Assembly: GCF_019599045.1 (NCBI RefSeq)
Contig: NZ_CP080623.1
Span: 332,501-396,500, forward strand
DNA length: 64,000 bases
From: Roseovarius sp. SCSIO 43702
GTDB lineage: Bacteria; Pseudomonadota; Alphaproteobacteria; Rhodobacterales; Rhodobacteraceae
Direction: 5' to 3'
The position numbers were made by a program, and so were the translations under genes. The notes beneath the pieces are model-generated. The model did not search any database and was not told the DNA's origin. It was given only the letters and a program-made list of their open reading frames with translations. Of the stretch, positions 23,601 to 29,976 are shown piece by piece; the first letter of the stretch is position 1; each line of letters starts with the position of its first letter.

Positions 23601-26600
23601 TCATGGCCGCGGGCGATATCACGCTCAGCGCCGGCGCGGGCCTCGGGGCCTTGCTCGAGCCGTATGTGATCGACCCGGGCGCAGGGACGCTGACGGGCCG
23701 CGATCTCGAGGTGCTGTCGGGCGCCGTGCGCGAGGATATCACCCGCGACGCAGAGGGCCGCTACATCGTGCGGCAGGCCGAGGATTTCAATTTCGGCTTC
23801 AGCGATATCGACCCCGCGACCGGCGCGGCCAAGGGGCGCCTGACCGTGACTGTCGGCGGGCAGGAGGCGATCTTTGCCGGCGCCGAAACCGCGGCCAATC
23901 TTGGCCTCGTCAACGGCCGGGGCGATGTGCGCCTCAAGATCGACGGCGCCATGACCGATGCCGGGCTGGGCGACGTGGCGATCACCGGGCGCCTGCTGGT
24001 GCTCGAGGCGGGCGATGCCGGCACCATCGGCACCGAGGACGCGCCGCTGCGCGTGGGTATGCTCGAAGGCGGCGCGCTCGACGCGCGTGCGGGCGGGGAT
24101 GTGAACATCGCGGCCCCGGCGCTCGATGCCGCAGCACTGGCGCGGCTGGGCCTTGGCGGGCAGGTGAACGGCGATATCGGGCTCTCCGAGGTGTTCTCGC
24201 GCGGGACCGTGCGGATCACGGCGGATGGCGCGCTTTTCGACGCCGCGCCCACCGGCGCGCCGCGCATCGTCGCGCGCGCGGCCGCGTTGAACGCCGCCTC
24301 GATCGGGACCGCTTCGGCGCCGCTGGGGATCAAGCTCGATCCGCTGGGCGGTGGCGGCCTGCGCCTCAGGACCGCGCAGAACGCCCATGTCGCGGGCAGT
24401 GGCGATCTGCGGCTCGACAGTGCCCGGATCGGCGGCTCGGGCGCGCTCGGCAGCAGTGGATTGCTGACCCTTTGGGGCAATGACACGCTGTCCTTCGGGG
24501 ATAACCTGGCGCTGACCGCGACGGGCGGCATCGACAGCACCAATGCCACCGGCACCGATATCAGCGGCGGCGCCCTGACGCTGACGCTGGGCGGCACGGC
24601 GGGCGCGGGCAAGCCCCTCGCCACCGCAATCGATCAGCTGACCCTCACCGCGATCGGCACGGCCGGCCTCGATCTGAGCGAGCGCGACGATCTGGCGGTG
24701 ACGACCGCGACCCTTGGCAGCGGCGCGCTGACGCTGGCCGCGGGCGGGCACCTGACCGCCGGCACGATCACCAGCCTCGGCACCGTCACGCTGGCCAGCC
24801 TGGAGGACATCGTTTCGGGCGACGTCACCGCGCAGCGCGTGACGGCCACCGCCAGCGGCGCGATCGGCCGCGCCTCGGCGCTGCGGTTGACCGCGCCCGA
24901 GCTGTCGCTGCGCGCGGGTGGCACGGTGGATGCGCGCATCCTGCGGGCCGCCACGCTGACCCGCTTCGAAGCCGGGCAGGGCAACAGCACCCTGGACGCC
25001 TCGGGCCACGACCTGATGGCGCAGGCTGGATCCGCCTTCGTCAGCGAGGGCAATCTGCTGGTCGAGGCCGATGATCTGACGCTGAACACCTCGGCCCATG
25101 TGGCCGAAGGGTTCGCCATCAGCGCCGCGAATGTCGTCTGGCAGGATATCACCGCCGGGACGCTCGACCTCGATGCGCTGACCCTGCGCCAGACGGGCGG
25201 CAAGACCGCCGATATCGAGGGGCGGGCGACGCTCACCCTGACCGGCGCCGCCACCTTCGAGGAGGGGGCCCGCCTCGAGGCCCGGGTCGCGACGCTGGAC
25301 ACGGGCAATCTCGGCCTCGGCGCGACATCCGCGCTCGAGACCACCGAGGACCTGACAATCAATGTCGCCGGCACGCTGGTGCAAGGCGCGGGCGCGACGG
25401 TCGAGGGGTCGGTCATCGACGCCACGGCGGGCGGCGCGGTCTCGATCGGCGACGGGTCCAGATGGGCAGCCCGGACCGGCGCGCTCGGCCTGACCGCGGG
25501 CGGCAGCCTGACACGCGGCGACAGGACCGCGCTGACCGCGGGGCAGGGCCTGACGCTGACCGCCGCTTCCATGACGGCCGGCACCGAGAGCCGGACCACC
25601 GCAGGCGGAGCGCTCGAGGTCGAGACGCTGAGCGGCGGCATGGACTGGGGCGCCGATGGCACACTGTCGGGGGCGATGATCCTCGCCAAGTCCGATGCCG
25701 ATATCAGCCTCGGCGCGCGCAATACCTGGACCTCGGCGGGGATGCTCGATCTTCAGGCCGGTGGCGATGTGACCGTCGGCGCGGCGGCGCACCTCGTGGC
25801 CGGGGATTCACTCGGCTTCGGCGTGAGCGGATCGCTCAGCCTGGGCGCGGGTGCCTCCTTTGCCGGGGCCGGTATCCATGGTGACGTTCGGGGCGCGATC
25901 TCGCTCGGCGATGACGCTAGCTGGACCGCCCGCACGAACGATGTGAACGTACACAGCGCCGGCCTTTTGATGCGCGGTGACAAGACCTCGATCTCTGCCG
26001 GGGACGACATCAGGCTTTGGGCCGCCGCGATGGTGACGGGCAACCGGAGCCGGACGGTGGCGCAGGACAATGTCTGGCTCGTTGCGGATAGGGCGGAGAT
26101 GAGCTGGGGCGCGGATGCCGAGGTCTCGGGCGCGACGATCGGCGCCTTCGCCCGCGGCGACATGTTCCTCGGGGACCGCGCGACATGGACCGCCACGAGG
26201 GGTGAGTTCCATCTCGACGCCGGGGGCCACCTGACCCGCGGGGACAAGACCGCGCTCAGCGCAGCGCAGAGAATGGTTCTTGCCGGTGCGACCATGGTGA
26301 CGGGCCGCGAGAGCCAGACCATTGCGGGCGGCGCGATGACGCTGGATGCGATGACGGGCGGCCTGAGCTGGGGCGCGGATGGCACCCTCTCGGGACAGTC
26401 CGTCACTGCCACGGCGGCGGGTGACGTGGATCTCGGCGCGCGCACCGTCTGGACATCGGCGAGCACGCTGGACCTGACGGCGACGGGTGAGGTGAGTTTG
26501 GGCGAGGCGGCGGTCCTGACGGCGGGCACGTCCCTGACCCTCGCGGCGGGCGGATCGCTGGCGCAGGGCGCCGGGAGCGTGATCCGCGCGGCGGGTCCCG

Positions 26601-28210
26601 ATGTGGACGTGTCGGCCGGCGGCGACTTTACGCAGGCGGCCGGGGCGCTGCTCGATGGCGGCGCGGCGCGGGTCAGCATCGGTGTGAAGGGCGACATGGT
26701 GCTGCGCCTCGTGCAGACATCGAACGCCACGGATGCGGCGCTGAACCTCACCGTGAGTGGCACGCTGTCACGCCAGGCCGAAGGGCAGGCGGGCCTCGTC
26801 GCCGATGCCGATGGCGCGCTCACCGTGCTGCGCGCGGGGGCGGTGGCGCCGACCGGGCCGGTCGGCCTGGAGGTCGCGCTGGCGCGGCTCGATGCGATCG
26901 TCGCGGCCGGGTCGCTGCACCTGGCGGAGGCGAGCGGGCTCATCCTCGAGCGGGCCGAGACGGCGGGCGCCGTCCTCGACATCGCGGCGGCGGGCGACAT
27001 GACCGTGCGCAGGGCGAAGGCGGCGGGCGATATCGTGCTCACGTCGGGCGGCGACCTGATCTCGGATCTGGCGCAACTGGATGCGCGCGAGGTTCGGCTC
27101 TTTGCCTTTGGCGGCGCGCTGCGCGGCGAGACGACGGGCACGTTCCGGGCCGATCTCGCGCCCGGCGCGACGGCCTATCTGCTGGCGAATGGCGATCTGG
27201 ACTTCGCCGAGACGCAGGGCGATCTGCGGATGGGCTTTGCCCTCTCGGATACGGGCGACGTCACCCTCGCAGCCGAGACCGGCAGCATGGAGGTGGGCGT
27301 GCTGGGTGTGGGTGACACGCTGACCATGGTGGCGGCGGGCGACCTGGTGGTGAACGCCCTGGGCGGTGTCAGCGTCGATCTGGCCGACGAGACCCGGCTC
27401 AAGCTGATTGGCCCCGAGCGGTATGGCGTGCGGGATGCGGGTGCCGCGCGTGTCGCGCAGCTGACGGCGATGGCGCCGGGTGCCAACCTGCGCGCGGGCC
27501 TGCTGAACGTGCGCGAGCGTCTGACGCTCGAGGCCGACCGGATCGACGCCTTCGGGTATGACCCGACGGCGGCGGACGGGATCGACCTCACGATCCACGA
27601 CGCGCAAGGCGACATGGCCGAGGAGGTCATGGTGCGCATGATCGGCGACGGGCCCGACCTTTTCCTCGCGGATCCCTTTACGCCCATCCGTTCGCTGCTG
27701 GGCACCCGCGCGACCGGCGGCACGACCGGGGGCGAGACCCGGATCGCGCGGGGCCGCATCCAGGATGGCCGCGTGATCGCCAGCGGCCCGCGCCTCTCGC
27801 TGTCGGACGACGTGGCCGTGGGCAACGTGGCCTGGTTCGAGCAGCGGACGAGCAAGGTTCTGGTCACGCGGGATTACGCGGCGCTCTCGACGATCGCGGA
27901 CGCGCAGATCCTGGCCGGAGACATGGGGTTCGTCGCCTTCGATCTCGAGAACCTGCTCGAACTGCGGGTGCGCAACGGGCTTGTCCTGAACCGCAAGACC
28001 GGGGGTCTGGCCGTGAACGGCGGCCAGGGCTTCGGCTTCGATATCGGGGTCGAGACCGATCTGCTGGGACGGGACTTCGTCCGGGGCCTCGCTCCGGCGG
28101 GCGTGGTGCGCCCCGCCGCGCCGCGCTGGATCACGCCGCTCGATGCGCCGGGGACGACGTGGGTGCCCATGCGCGGCGTCTCGCTCGACGAGTCCGACAG
28201 GGCGCTCTGA
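8633..28210 (+). CDS. Giant TpsA filamentous-hemagglutinin/LktA-like exoprotein, about 6,525 residues
   Basis: Secreted adhesin-type protein exported by a TpsB partner. It has a long signal region (to VAPAWAQA, about residue 43) and a TPS domain (about 45-175) with VFLVNPDGVIVGKGGAI, a variant of the NPNG motif. Thousands of residues follow of glycine/alanine-rich beta-helix repeats alternating A-D-V/G-G-A strands, resembling Fusobacterium LktA-type tandem repeats. Non-repeat insertions interrupt it: acidic/proline linkers (about 1281-1353, 2058-2143 and 3062-3146), predicted helices (about 3987-4053 and 4810-4976) and a Trp/Tyr-rich segment (about 4430-4616). Residues 2871-2940 are duplicated exactly. 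I noticed no cysteine after the signal. The C-terminus (TWVPMRGVSLDESDRAL) shows no toxin domain I recognise. Starts at 8633 or 8660 are possible. Adhesion or biofilm is the likely role. Confidence 0.9.
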   Translation: MTNATGRGQMTFKSLTAWGRNCVAALSSFAIAVTQVAPAWAQAAPSGITVAQSGGAPITATTITPGASGTFDITTGTIVGGIARNAFDQFNVGAAETVNLIQPGGSRALVNTVTGGTSTIAGQLNMLKNGQAAGSNVFLVNPDGVIVGKGGAITAGALTMSTATAGETSAIAAGDSAAIQRLFDRQEALSGAGIEVYGRIDAERLDLRAGGRMLLQGRISVEGGEGAAPAIGGAVNTEGMKQANGVSVENGVIRLFAGGDMTIGGGADTANSVTAKAGTSGGAVQAASGGSMTVKGDASIDVAGSTGDGGMLLLYTQGSAVLEDGLSLKASSVAGDGGIAALTAEGAAELGAIAADLGSDGGTGGALRVEAASLTVAGAGSLVTRGGDLALVGESIAVTNMDIDTRRRTGAGAVLSDAGDVILVAPEISMTNASVKAEGGAEAGGMIALLARDVAAEQGPLQTDTGAKAAITLADSALQAGAIVVNAVALASTVDDKDSAGSDTASESILNNMDGVLTDTADLVQKVATGALDAISSVAMLQLAELSADASVTITDSVLTADGDWKGLSRGPDATWNAGVLADNGILSRDGAAEETWTLLESAPEGLRLTGALPLAVSADSGGVIVQSDARTNVDIEPDDFNAGATAARSDASSVIRITDSALTAKGDTDVSVVSTAFDRTRIKMGTKDTLAGALGVVLSHRNVTNQTIIDGGSISGRDLRVAALTGKHHEIDNRSNAGIDGAFSAAITVNLGHSLTEAALGGTITASGKVDLDAETLFFGRTVKTNATIGKADDPKERQINERRKERIKGFAGKILGTAERGKSEAGGEDSTNGGKVGFGMALTMDLSLERQDTYATLGGRWHDGGTLVQLAATNVAATEVDVDAVTRFARPGNGSGAVTGFRGEGGGTLARSTLGGVGTLGAVQAKIQQQRGLTKEEIVSQYGHAMVITGSFSNFGGHTEAEIGAATVTAARASVDARTALPLPGKPEQIRAAIETFADAVTDFRKYDPASLELPETPQLPELDGFFSLDEGLVTSRVETSAIGTSDTDKPQSSAIGVTAAYDGYDFETRARIGTGAVLTLSETASVNAVATGVITGYANKPGGSSLKPGGATAAVGGTLSAVRLRSITEADIAAGARIVAGGTPGAPDAADVAVTARNGMVLVTGGWAGGAAAKASVNGMAILGAFDVATRARIGAGADIVADAVTVDAKDESVLVGVAGALSVSENVGVGVGMQMFVGTRDTRASLDGATVTATRLAVNAETAGVMVSAAAAGAVVRQSTPKSGGGSAPSTPAPGGGGDDEDVLIPSWFFDEDENAAISDRSQFDTAEEPQNVDADTGQATGGKGSAKAKTGFSIAGAAALNILLENATVAEIGAGSTVELTGALDVTAKNRTIHATVAGAPSLGIGSKNSNNALAGALAGLVDGTPLAGRDTMARITGAVVTAGDTTVEAEDLSIAATVAIGGAGSTRGTVVMAGSVAGLWAWGSTRAVVEDSAVSVAALDLDAKDASINVTLGGAAGANLSKEGALGAGLGVAIKLFNRSAEARLSTDVAGRMTEAEAITVDAQRLGVLIGVATSVGVGKTGLSGSAVLNTRIGDTRAIIGGGTERLGLKADSVRVKANEDSHLWSLAGAIGGGIAAAVGGAATANVIVTDTDADLRGVDLAARDGGDLGEVVLLSDAKTTIGTLAVAGQAAKGKGVGMGVTLNNITAQVRARADGSTVSQAARFDAQARNTRNIWSGAGGVAGAGGGAAGMALAVNLLTVNQTLVDLDNAAISTRTGGIRAEAVANGQVVSVSAALGISGAKGAAGAVTLNSSLGETKVTADRASLDSAGDMSLLATDHARFSSVAGGVTGSGAGSAGAGISGNLMLNRTEVVVTDATLRLRGGALRARAESKPVIDAVAVGFAGSGGAGLGGSIIVADIGNITSARITGTDIDAGTSSVTVEAESADPSVIRLDPSMNVGFDGDGRALGNITALAGGASIAGASGVGIAATIVLMHNTVEARLEADDLVAGNVTVTATNDIGLNAAAVSGAGSGASGVAGSLVFTQIGVAGASEEDLIDEVAAQADADRPENARGDDISDASAQGRGDNVTLAEGVNPVEEGRELAVKGRDAAFDALERATDLDLDFVADAADSTQAVVKLGKSADIGNLTIRSDEKSVIRSAAGAAGIGSTNGVGLGITVNGIWGQSLAHLELADGVTLTAGDLEVKALQSGGIATFAGTGGVGAGSAGGAGSLVINSFGRRVASRIKGGVGVGIRAGDITVASNQSGNILGGALALAGASAGAGGASVMLNLMADEVDAEVKDVAIGEMGGTVDTPVYDTDKAAGAVRISARRELISAGTAASGAASGTGALAGGLAFNTDLSSVQSRLWGGSVVAESLDVAALNDIKLISVALGGAADGSFSAGLSVAANTAGADVLADIAGTRARTRHHLTVTADAITDASGNAVGGAASGVAAVAGTLTTNVLGNRVRAIVHGPAAVGPADLATAGTALIRADAINNISLAAGADEMPDYWDDFDIVDLLQSGLPTLNVSFAGAGWFSAGGTLAANITGNDVTASVRNRSSITALGHHTLTDPGDPEGKRQLRGAVIEAQANTVQSGANVTGGFSTAVALNGLVQANVIGDRAVVELGTGGQPSDAVRVNRAAEADLLAELGLVGAGADAHAEQDTVLRAQVRNDVLAFGGTVNFGLYAGLSGTAAGTVIGSKARVLTNLSDLGARRDIALESRIETQLVNVAVAAGTGAVGLGGALGVHVVGSDALTEVRGGVLTAREGDVEIDAAVSTKALTMAGTLGAGAAGVGMSLQATVFGSKAIARVAGADGGGTTPTIVTSQAGDVAVRADTNAYTLSGVAGVSGGVAAISLSANAAVMKAETRVDVGAGVTLDAGRDVKLAATEFVRLRGLAGSAAGGPASTGGSFNYTRFAGTTQVNVSLSANAAVMKAETRVDVGAGVTLDAGRDVKLAATEFVRLRGLAGSAAGGPASTGGSFNYTRFAGTTQVNVGERAVILAGRDVIASAKADRIVMGGTVVGAVSTGAISAAAVSLNVVDMGGTAASSDAGQALPQGPDGAAPANTTSQGDAVLGLRDDYLDDAQARLNRGAQAPGSATLAERGGAGAAVTRNDEERAKIDLTSAPEPDKLAVTIAADAMLAAGRDLTLSADTVARAELYSGNVTFAPMSFGGVAAGFGVGVTRTGALVSVGERAVLRADRNVTLQARTRGQKVGGEDGPMFDAVGVNASTGGISAAVGGVVVVDSSDSAVDIAAGAMIEGRSGGNAQSVTIEAERAGGMLIRSLNASGSGFISQGASFVLGLNSGTSRVNLAGAAGQQVGVKAARVTLDAADRSEVRIQGLAAALGAVANSINVAVGRNAGRTELTLTEARLRGGTITLANETTAVVTTQMLGVSVGVAGVGGSLSVSLNDATQRTRLSGVDIEATDVSVDTVASASATAESAAGAGAMLAANGSVSIAVLGYDAETSVSGRIAADNKLSIRTASVDAKADADARAFRGGILAGGATIAVAQQSTARVVTDLRSGNLTAREIRLQAINGSNMTADTISGSGGVVAGQAALTWLKADSETRLKLASGGVLDIDARTLGAGSSSQTVMNGHANSVNASVVGASGALLFTSSNSELETSVGAGARITADVIELSAVTGIKRPRHGSGWNVKAGSGGVVAGAAMKSDVEVHADTKLTVANGAVIRQTGSYDDPGAFRLIAGGNMDLTDRQKLDVGGLVATPGGVSSVVVHKNDATVSIGNATLSALGDLEILNGSNVDIRSEVDAKSYGLAGAGFAKTTASYNGSNRINIGGGAVLEAERDIVLGAGRTAAGSQRINIRAESRVFNNTAFAITVPTTADARAATTSRVTIDENAELRAVRDVELSAISGGRDVVGYGRAKDLSRAAIEAVGNFFGDLVGADEISLDIESGTSTDTHDDGIIVNGNVRAGTRNQVVLRFATLGGKTVLVDPDDPTKPADLTDPRWRDISYALSDDYRSSGDLQQRIDYLDGLINNPALSTGESDAAKVAWRTEKALLEARRDAQSGSFGMIELGPVRASSGNIVMDADWVQGGPTGKLTAPGNVLIDILSTTSDVLKTGALTIPPGRGGEITLRSVSVTSGDDLRALSGGRGGDYSLALETSATGDAPLINVATQPANGIGGTIVIGGDADNFSGEILVNSAYGDIDVRGAVAAQTVKIEAPNGDFILGYVPGIRSVSGDPDAQYDGRFKSYEDAYRDYVRAFGTIARRDPGASLVVNNGGFRAGKNVYITADTLNINGDIIAGKASYTVDISASAQSTIDAIAARGGVGSELVHAASGNGPTLTGVSSDADIFFNHGTGRLEVADMSGQGGRIEIVGKIISTGGGRIESLSGWGAIDVRSAVRQDLVLGKIDLGAKRLDGVIRITDTSRALLDSTTGAQLKDRDGIGRFLTTEFRREGDQLKTYTNRSQTAVYDPESRVTRELATVEEGSVTGRTTSFAPKANQDYIVRRAEDVTHVVTTRRSVETIVFNVFKTKDKTRTTQIATSTRSVDLGQGPFVGASLGGADYNYAFSGQRVSQTGPSTVETNYEDNRWGISPFGVDLKVGWRHWTYDTTTKTRHLYEHRLKADHAIDIGFGGNDAARLNVVANGSVIFGGSVRNIAGETSAQSIDGSVLTGGRGVVLNTAALSLRAEKGRIGSLDGAFRLVQANDAAVSAVAKDGIALREMNGALRVAQAEATGSGASVSLMARGDLLKSGAGIVKAHNVDLTSEAGAIGGAGAPFAIDTGAEGRLIAQARGDIAIAELTGDLGVGTVRSSIGSVALSAPGAILDRNDDALRDLRTAEELRKLWTDELGLNGAGLADREQEQTVALQIDIRAEYDAYWRARGATAERREIAGADPDGAYWDRWEMTGGDAQTYTLDADRRAAIEAAGGDVDAYVAKRRALYAEWNAQNAYDNGYTYQPVAADLAPRRTGMEWTQAQLERSIRAGLVRETADTRTRIEAANVMAAGDITLSAGAGLGALLEPYVIDPGAGTLTGRDLEVLSGAVREDITRDAEGRYIVRQAEDFNFGFSDIDPATGAAKGRLTVTVGGQEAIFAGAETAANLGLVNGRGDVRLKIDGAMTDAGLGDVAITGRLLVLEAGDAGTIGTEDAPLRVGMLEGGALDARAGGDVNIAAPALDAAALARLGLGGQVNGDIGLSEVFSRGTVRITADGALFDAAPTGAPRIVARAAALNAASIGTASAPLGIKLDPLGGGGLRLRTAQNAHVAGSGDLRLDSARIGGSGALGSSGLLTLWGNDTLSFGDNLALTATGGIDSTNATGTDISGGALTLTLGGTAGAGKPLATAIDQLTLTAIGTAGLDLSERDDLAVTTATLGSGALTLAAGGHLTAGTITSLGTVTLASLEDIVSGDVTAQRVTATASGAIGRASALRLTAPELSLRAGGTVDARILRAATLTRFEAGQGNSTLDASGHDLMAQAGSAFVSEGNLLVEADDLTLNTSAHVAEGFAISAANVVWQDITAGTLDLDALTLRQTGGKTADIEGRATLTLTGAATFEEGARLEARVATLDTGNLGLGATSALETTEDLTINVAGTLVQGAGATVEGSVIDATAGGAVSIGDGSRWAARTGALGLTAGGSLTRGDRTALTAGQGLTLTAASMTAGTESRTTAGGALEVETLSGGMDWGADGTLSGAMILAKSDADISLGARNTWTSAGMLDLQAGGDVTVGAAAHLVAGDSLGFGVSGSLSLGAGASFAGAGIHGDVRGAISLGDDASWTARTNDVNVHSAGLLMRGDKTSISAGDDIRLWAAAMVTGNRSRTVAQDNVWLVADRAEMSWGADAEVSGATIGAFARGDMFLGDRATWTATRGEFHLDAGGHLTRGDKTALSAAQRMVLAGATMVTGRESQTIAGGAMTLDAMTGGLSWGADGTLSGQSVTATAAGDVDLGARTVWTSASTLDLTATGEVSLGEAAVLTAGTSLTLAAGGSLAQGAGSVIRAAGPDVDVSAGGDFTQAAGALLDGGAARVSIGVKGDMVLRLVQTSNATDAALNLTVSGTLSRQAEGQAGLVADADGALTVLRAGAVAPTGPVGLEVALARLDAIVAAGSLHLAEASGLILERAETAGAVLDIAAAGDMTVRRAKAAGDIVLTSGGDLISDLAQLDAREVRLFAFGGALRGETTGTFRADLAPGATAYLLANGDLDFAETQGDLRMGFALSDTGDVTLAAETGSMEVGVLGVGDTLTMVAAGDLVVNALGGVSVDLADETRLKLIGPERYGVRDAGAARVAQLTAMAPGANLRAGLLNVRERLTLEADRIDAFGYDPTAADGIDLTIHDAQGDMAEEVMVRMIGDGPDLFLADPFTPIRSLLGTRATGGTTGGETRIARGRIQDGRVIASGPRLSLSDDVAVGNVAWFEQRTSKVLVTRDYAALSTIADAQILAGDMGFVAFDLENLLELRVRNGLVLNRKTGGLAVNGGQGFGFDIGVETDLLGRDFVRGLAPAGVVRPAAPRWITPLDAPGTTWVPMRGVSLDESDRAL
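17243..17662 (+). repeat. Exact tandem duplication, 2 x 210 bp, inside tpsA
   Basis: Copies 17243-17452 and 17453-17662 read identically base for base. The unit is exactly 70 codons, begins on a codon boundary (SLSANAAVMK...) and keeps the frame. Other repeats in the gene are diverged, so this copy is either very recent or an assembly artefact. Confidence 0.95.
25450..26540 (+). repeat. Degenerate repeat array near the TpsA C-terminus
   Basis: Three diverged units each contain a W-A-R-T block, then RGDKTALSA-like, then SWGADGTLSG-like motifs. RGD(K/R)T lies near 25514, 25975 and 26238, and the WGAD motif near 25640, 26100 and 26365. Units two and three are about 263 bp apart (about 88 residues); the first carries an additional block. 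This repeat class differs from the Gly/Ala-rich ones in the first half of the protein. Confidence 0.7.
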
Positions 28211-28243
28211 GGCGGCGGGTGGCGTGGCAGTTGACGGGGTGCG

Positions 28244-28264
28244 GGCGGCTTGCGACAGGCCGCC
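28244..28264. terminator. Weak hairpin between convergent tpsA and MFS genes
   Basis: GGCGGC (28244-28249) and GCCGCC (28259-28264) can pair across a 9-nt loop in the 87-bp gap between two convergent stops. It has no T tract on either side. It is the only obvious candidate for ending either transcript. Confidence 0.25.
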
Positions 28265-28297
28265 GCGAACCGGACCGGCGGGGTGCGGGTGGCGGGC

Positions 28298-29779
28298 CTA
28301 ACGCTGCTGCATCCGCTCGCGCTGGTCCTTGATCGCGACCAGCAGGGCCAGCACGACGACGCAGGCGATGAGGCCGAACCCAACGACCATCGCCACCGCC
28401 CAGGAGGTCGCCGCCAGCGTGGCGAAGACCGCGGCGGTGATCAGCGCGATGCCGACCGCCGTGCCGATCCGCTGGCCGGTCTGCATGATCGCCCCCGAAC
28501 TGCCCGCGTAGTCGAGCGGCACCTCGGCCAGCGTCAAAGTCTGGTTCGGACTGATCACCGTGCCCTGCGCGACCCCGACCAGCGCAAGCGGCGCCATCAG
28601 CCACCAGATGCTGACATGCCCCGTCTCGAACAGGATCACGACGCCGATGCTGAGCGTCAGGCCGAGAAGCGCGATCAGCAGCCCGCCGATGACCAGCTTG
28701 CGGCCCAGGCGCCCGACCCGGTCGCCGGCCCAGTGCGCGGCATAGGCCGAGAGCAGCGCGGCGGGGATGCCGAAGGCCGCGGATTGCAGCGCCGTCTTGC
28801 CGTCGCCCTCCTGCACGTAGAGCGCGACCAGCACCCAGACGCTCGTCACGCCCATGAAGTAGAGCGCCATGATGGTGATGCCGTTGGTATAGCTGCGGGT
28901 CGAGAAGATGTTGAGATCGACCATCGGCGTGAGACCGAGGCGGACATAGCGGCGCTCCCACTGGACCCAGAGCCAGACGAGCGCGAGACCGGCGGGCAGG
29001 AGCAGCCAGACCGCCGCGCCGCCGCCGCTCTCGACGAAGGGAAAGAGGATCGCGAGCACCGCCAGCCCCAGGAGCAGTGATCCCACCGGATCGAGCGACC
29101 GCAGCCCGCTGCCCGTGCGCGGCAGGCGCAGGATGAGCGGGCGCGGGAACCACATCAGCCCCAGCACGATCGCGAGCATGCCGATGGGCACGTTGACGAG
29201 AAAGGTGAGCCGCCAGCCGAGATCGACGCCGCCGAACTCGATCAGCAGGCCGCCCAGCACCGGGCCGATGGCGACCGAGAAGCCCACCGTGGTGCCGAAA
29301 TAGCCGAAGGCCTTGCCGCGCGCGTCACCCCGGAAATAGTGCTGGATCATCCCGAGCCCCTGCGGGTTGAGCAGGCCCGAGCCGACGCCTTGCACGAACC
29401 GCGCCGCGTTGAGCGAATGGGCGTCGGGGGCCAGCCCCGCCGCGACCGATGACAGCGTGAAGATCGCCACCCCGATCAGGAACAGCCCGCCGCGTCCCAT
29501 GATGTCGCCCGCGCGCCCGGCGGCGACGAGGACCACGCCGAAGGTCAGCGCGTAGCCCGAGAGAACCCATTGCAGGTCGGATTCCGTCGCGCCGAGGCCC
29601 ACCCGGATCGAGGGCAGGGCCACGTTCACGATGCTGACGCTGACCAGCGTCATGAAGATCGTGACCAGAAGGACGAAAAGGATGCGCCACCTTATGGGGT
29701 CCGCGTCGGCGGGAGCGGCGATCTGCGATCCGGCGACGCTCGTGGTTTCGGTGGATGATGGCTTCATGGTCACGGTCAT
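28298..29779 (-). CDS. MFS transporter, DHA2-type drug:proton antiporter
   Basis: Inner-membrane exporter of about 493 residues with about 14 hydrophobic helices. The first helix region (RILFVLLVTIFMTLVSVSIVNVALPSI, about residues 30-56), the SDLQWVLSGYALTFG loop and RAGDIMGRGGLFLIG (motif A-like) are typical of the EmrB/QacA branch. Motif C-like GPVLGGLLIEFGG is near residue 170. The start is the ATG at 29779 (MTVTMKPSS); the ATG at 29767 is an alternative. The frame stays open upstream to 30334, but those residues are arginine-rich noise antisense to the next gene. Substrate unknown. It is convergent with tpsA and about 200 bp downstream of the baeRF3 gene. Confidence 0.9.
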   Translation of the reverse strand: MTVTMKPSSTETTSVAGSQIAAPADADPIRWRILFVLLVTIFMTLVSVSIVNVALPSIRVGLGATESDLQWVLSGYALTFGVVLVAAGRAGDIMGRGGLFLIGVAIFTLSSVAAGLAPDAHSLNAARFVQGVGSGLLNPQGLGMIQHYFRGDARGKAFGYFGTTVGFSVAIGPVLGGLLIEFGGVDLGWRLTFLVNVPIGMLAIVLGLMWFPRPLILRLPRTGSGLRSLDPVGSLLLGLAVLAILFPFVESGGGAAVWLLLPAGLALVWLWVQWERRYVRLGLTPMVDLNIFSTRSYTNGITIMALYFMGVTSVWVLVALYVQEGDGKTALQSAAFGIPAALLSAYAAHWAGDRVGRLGRKLVIGGLLIALLGLTLSIGVVILFETGHVSIWWLMAPLALVGVAQGTVISPNQTLTLAEVPLDYAGSSGAIMQTGQRIGTAVGIALITAAVFATLAATSWAVAMVVGFGLIACVVVLALLVAIKDQRERMQQR

Positions 29780-29976
29780 CCCCTGAACGGCAGGCGGGTG
29801 CAAGCCGGGTCGGCGCGGCCCCTCATTCATCGGCACCGCATTGGACCGGACGCAAGCCGGGAAGACAAGAGCGCAGGACCTCCCGCGACCTCGGGGGGGG
29901 CGGGAGCCTGGGGGTGGAGAGAGGGATGGGCCCCCCGCCGGCGCGAATTTGCGGGGCCGGCGGGGGCGTCGCGGTC

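Noticed and set aside
8834..25792. Antisense open frame of 5,652 codons opposite tpsA
   Set aside because: Its product is low-complexity Arg/Ala/Gly/His-rich sequence with no domains or ribosome site. In GC-rich genes with strong codon bias the antisense frame aligned with the codons rarely meets a stop, and the tpsA repeats extend this. The sense strand has signal peptide, TPS domain and a tpsB neighbour.
28140..28210. Contact-dependent-inhibition (CDI/CdiA) toxin tip on TpsA
   Set aside because: The C-terminus has no VENN-type motif or toxin-like domain, and no small immunity gene follows; the next gene is a convergent MFS transporter.
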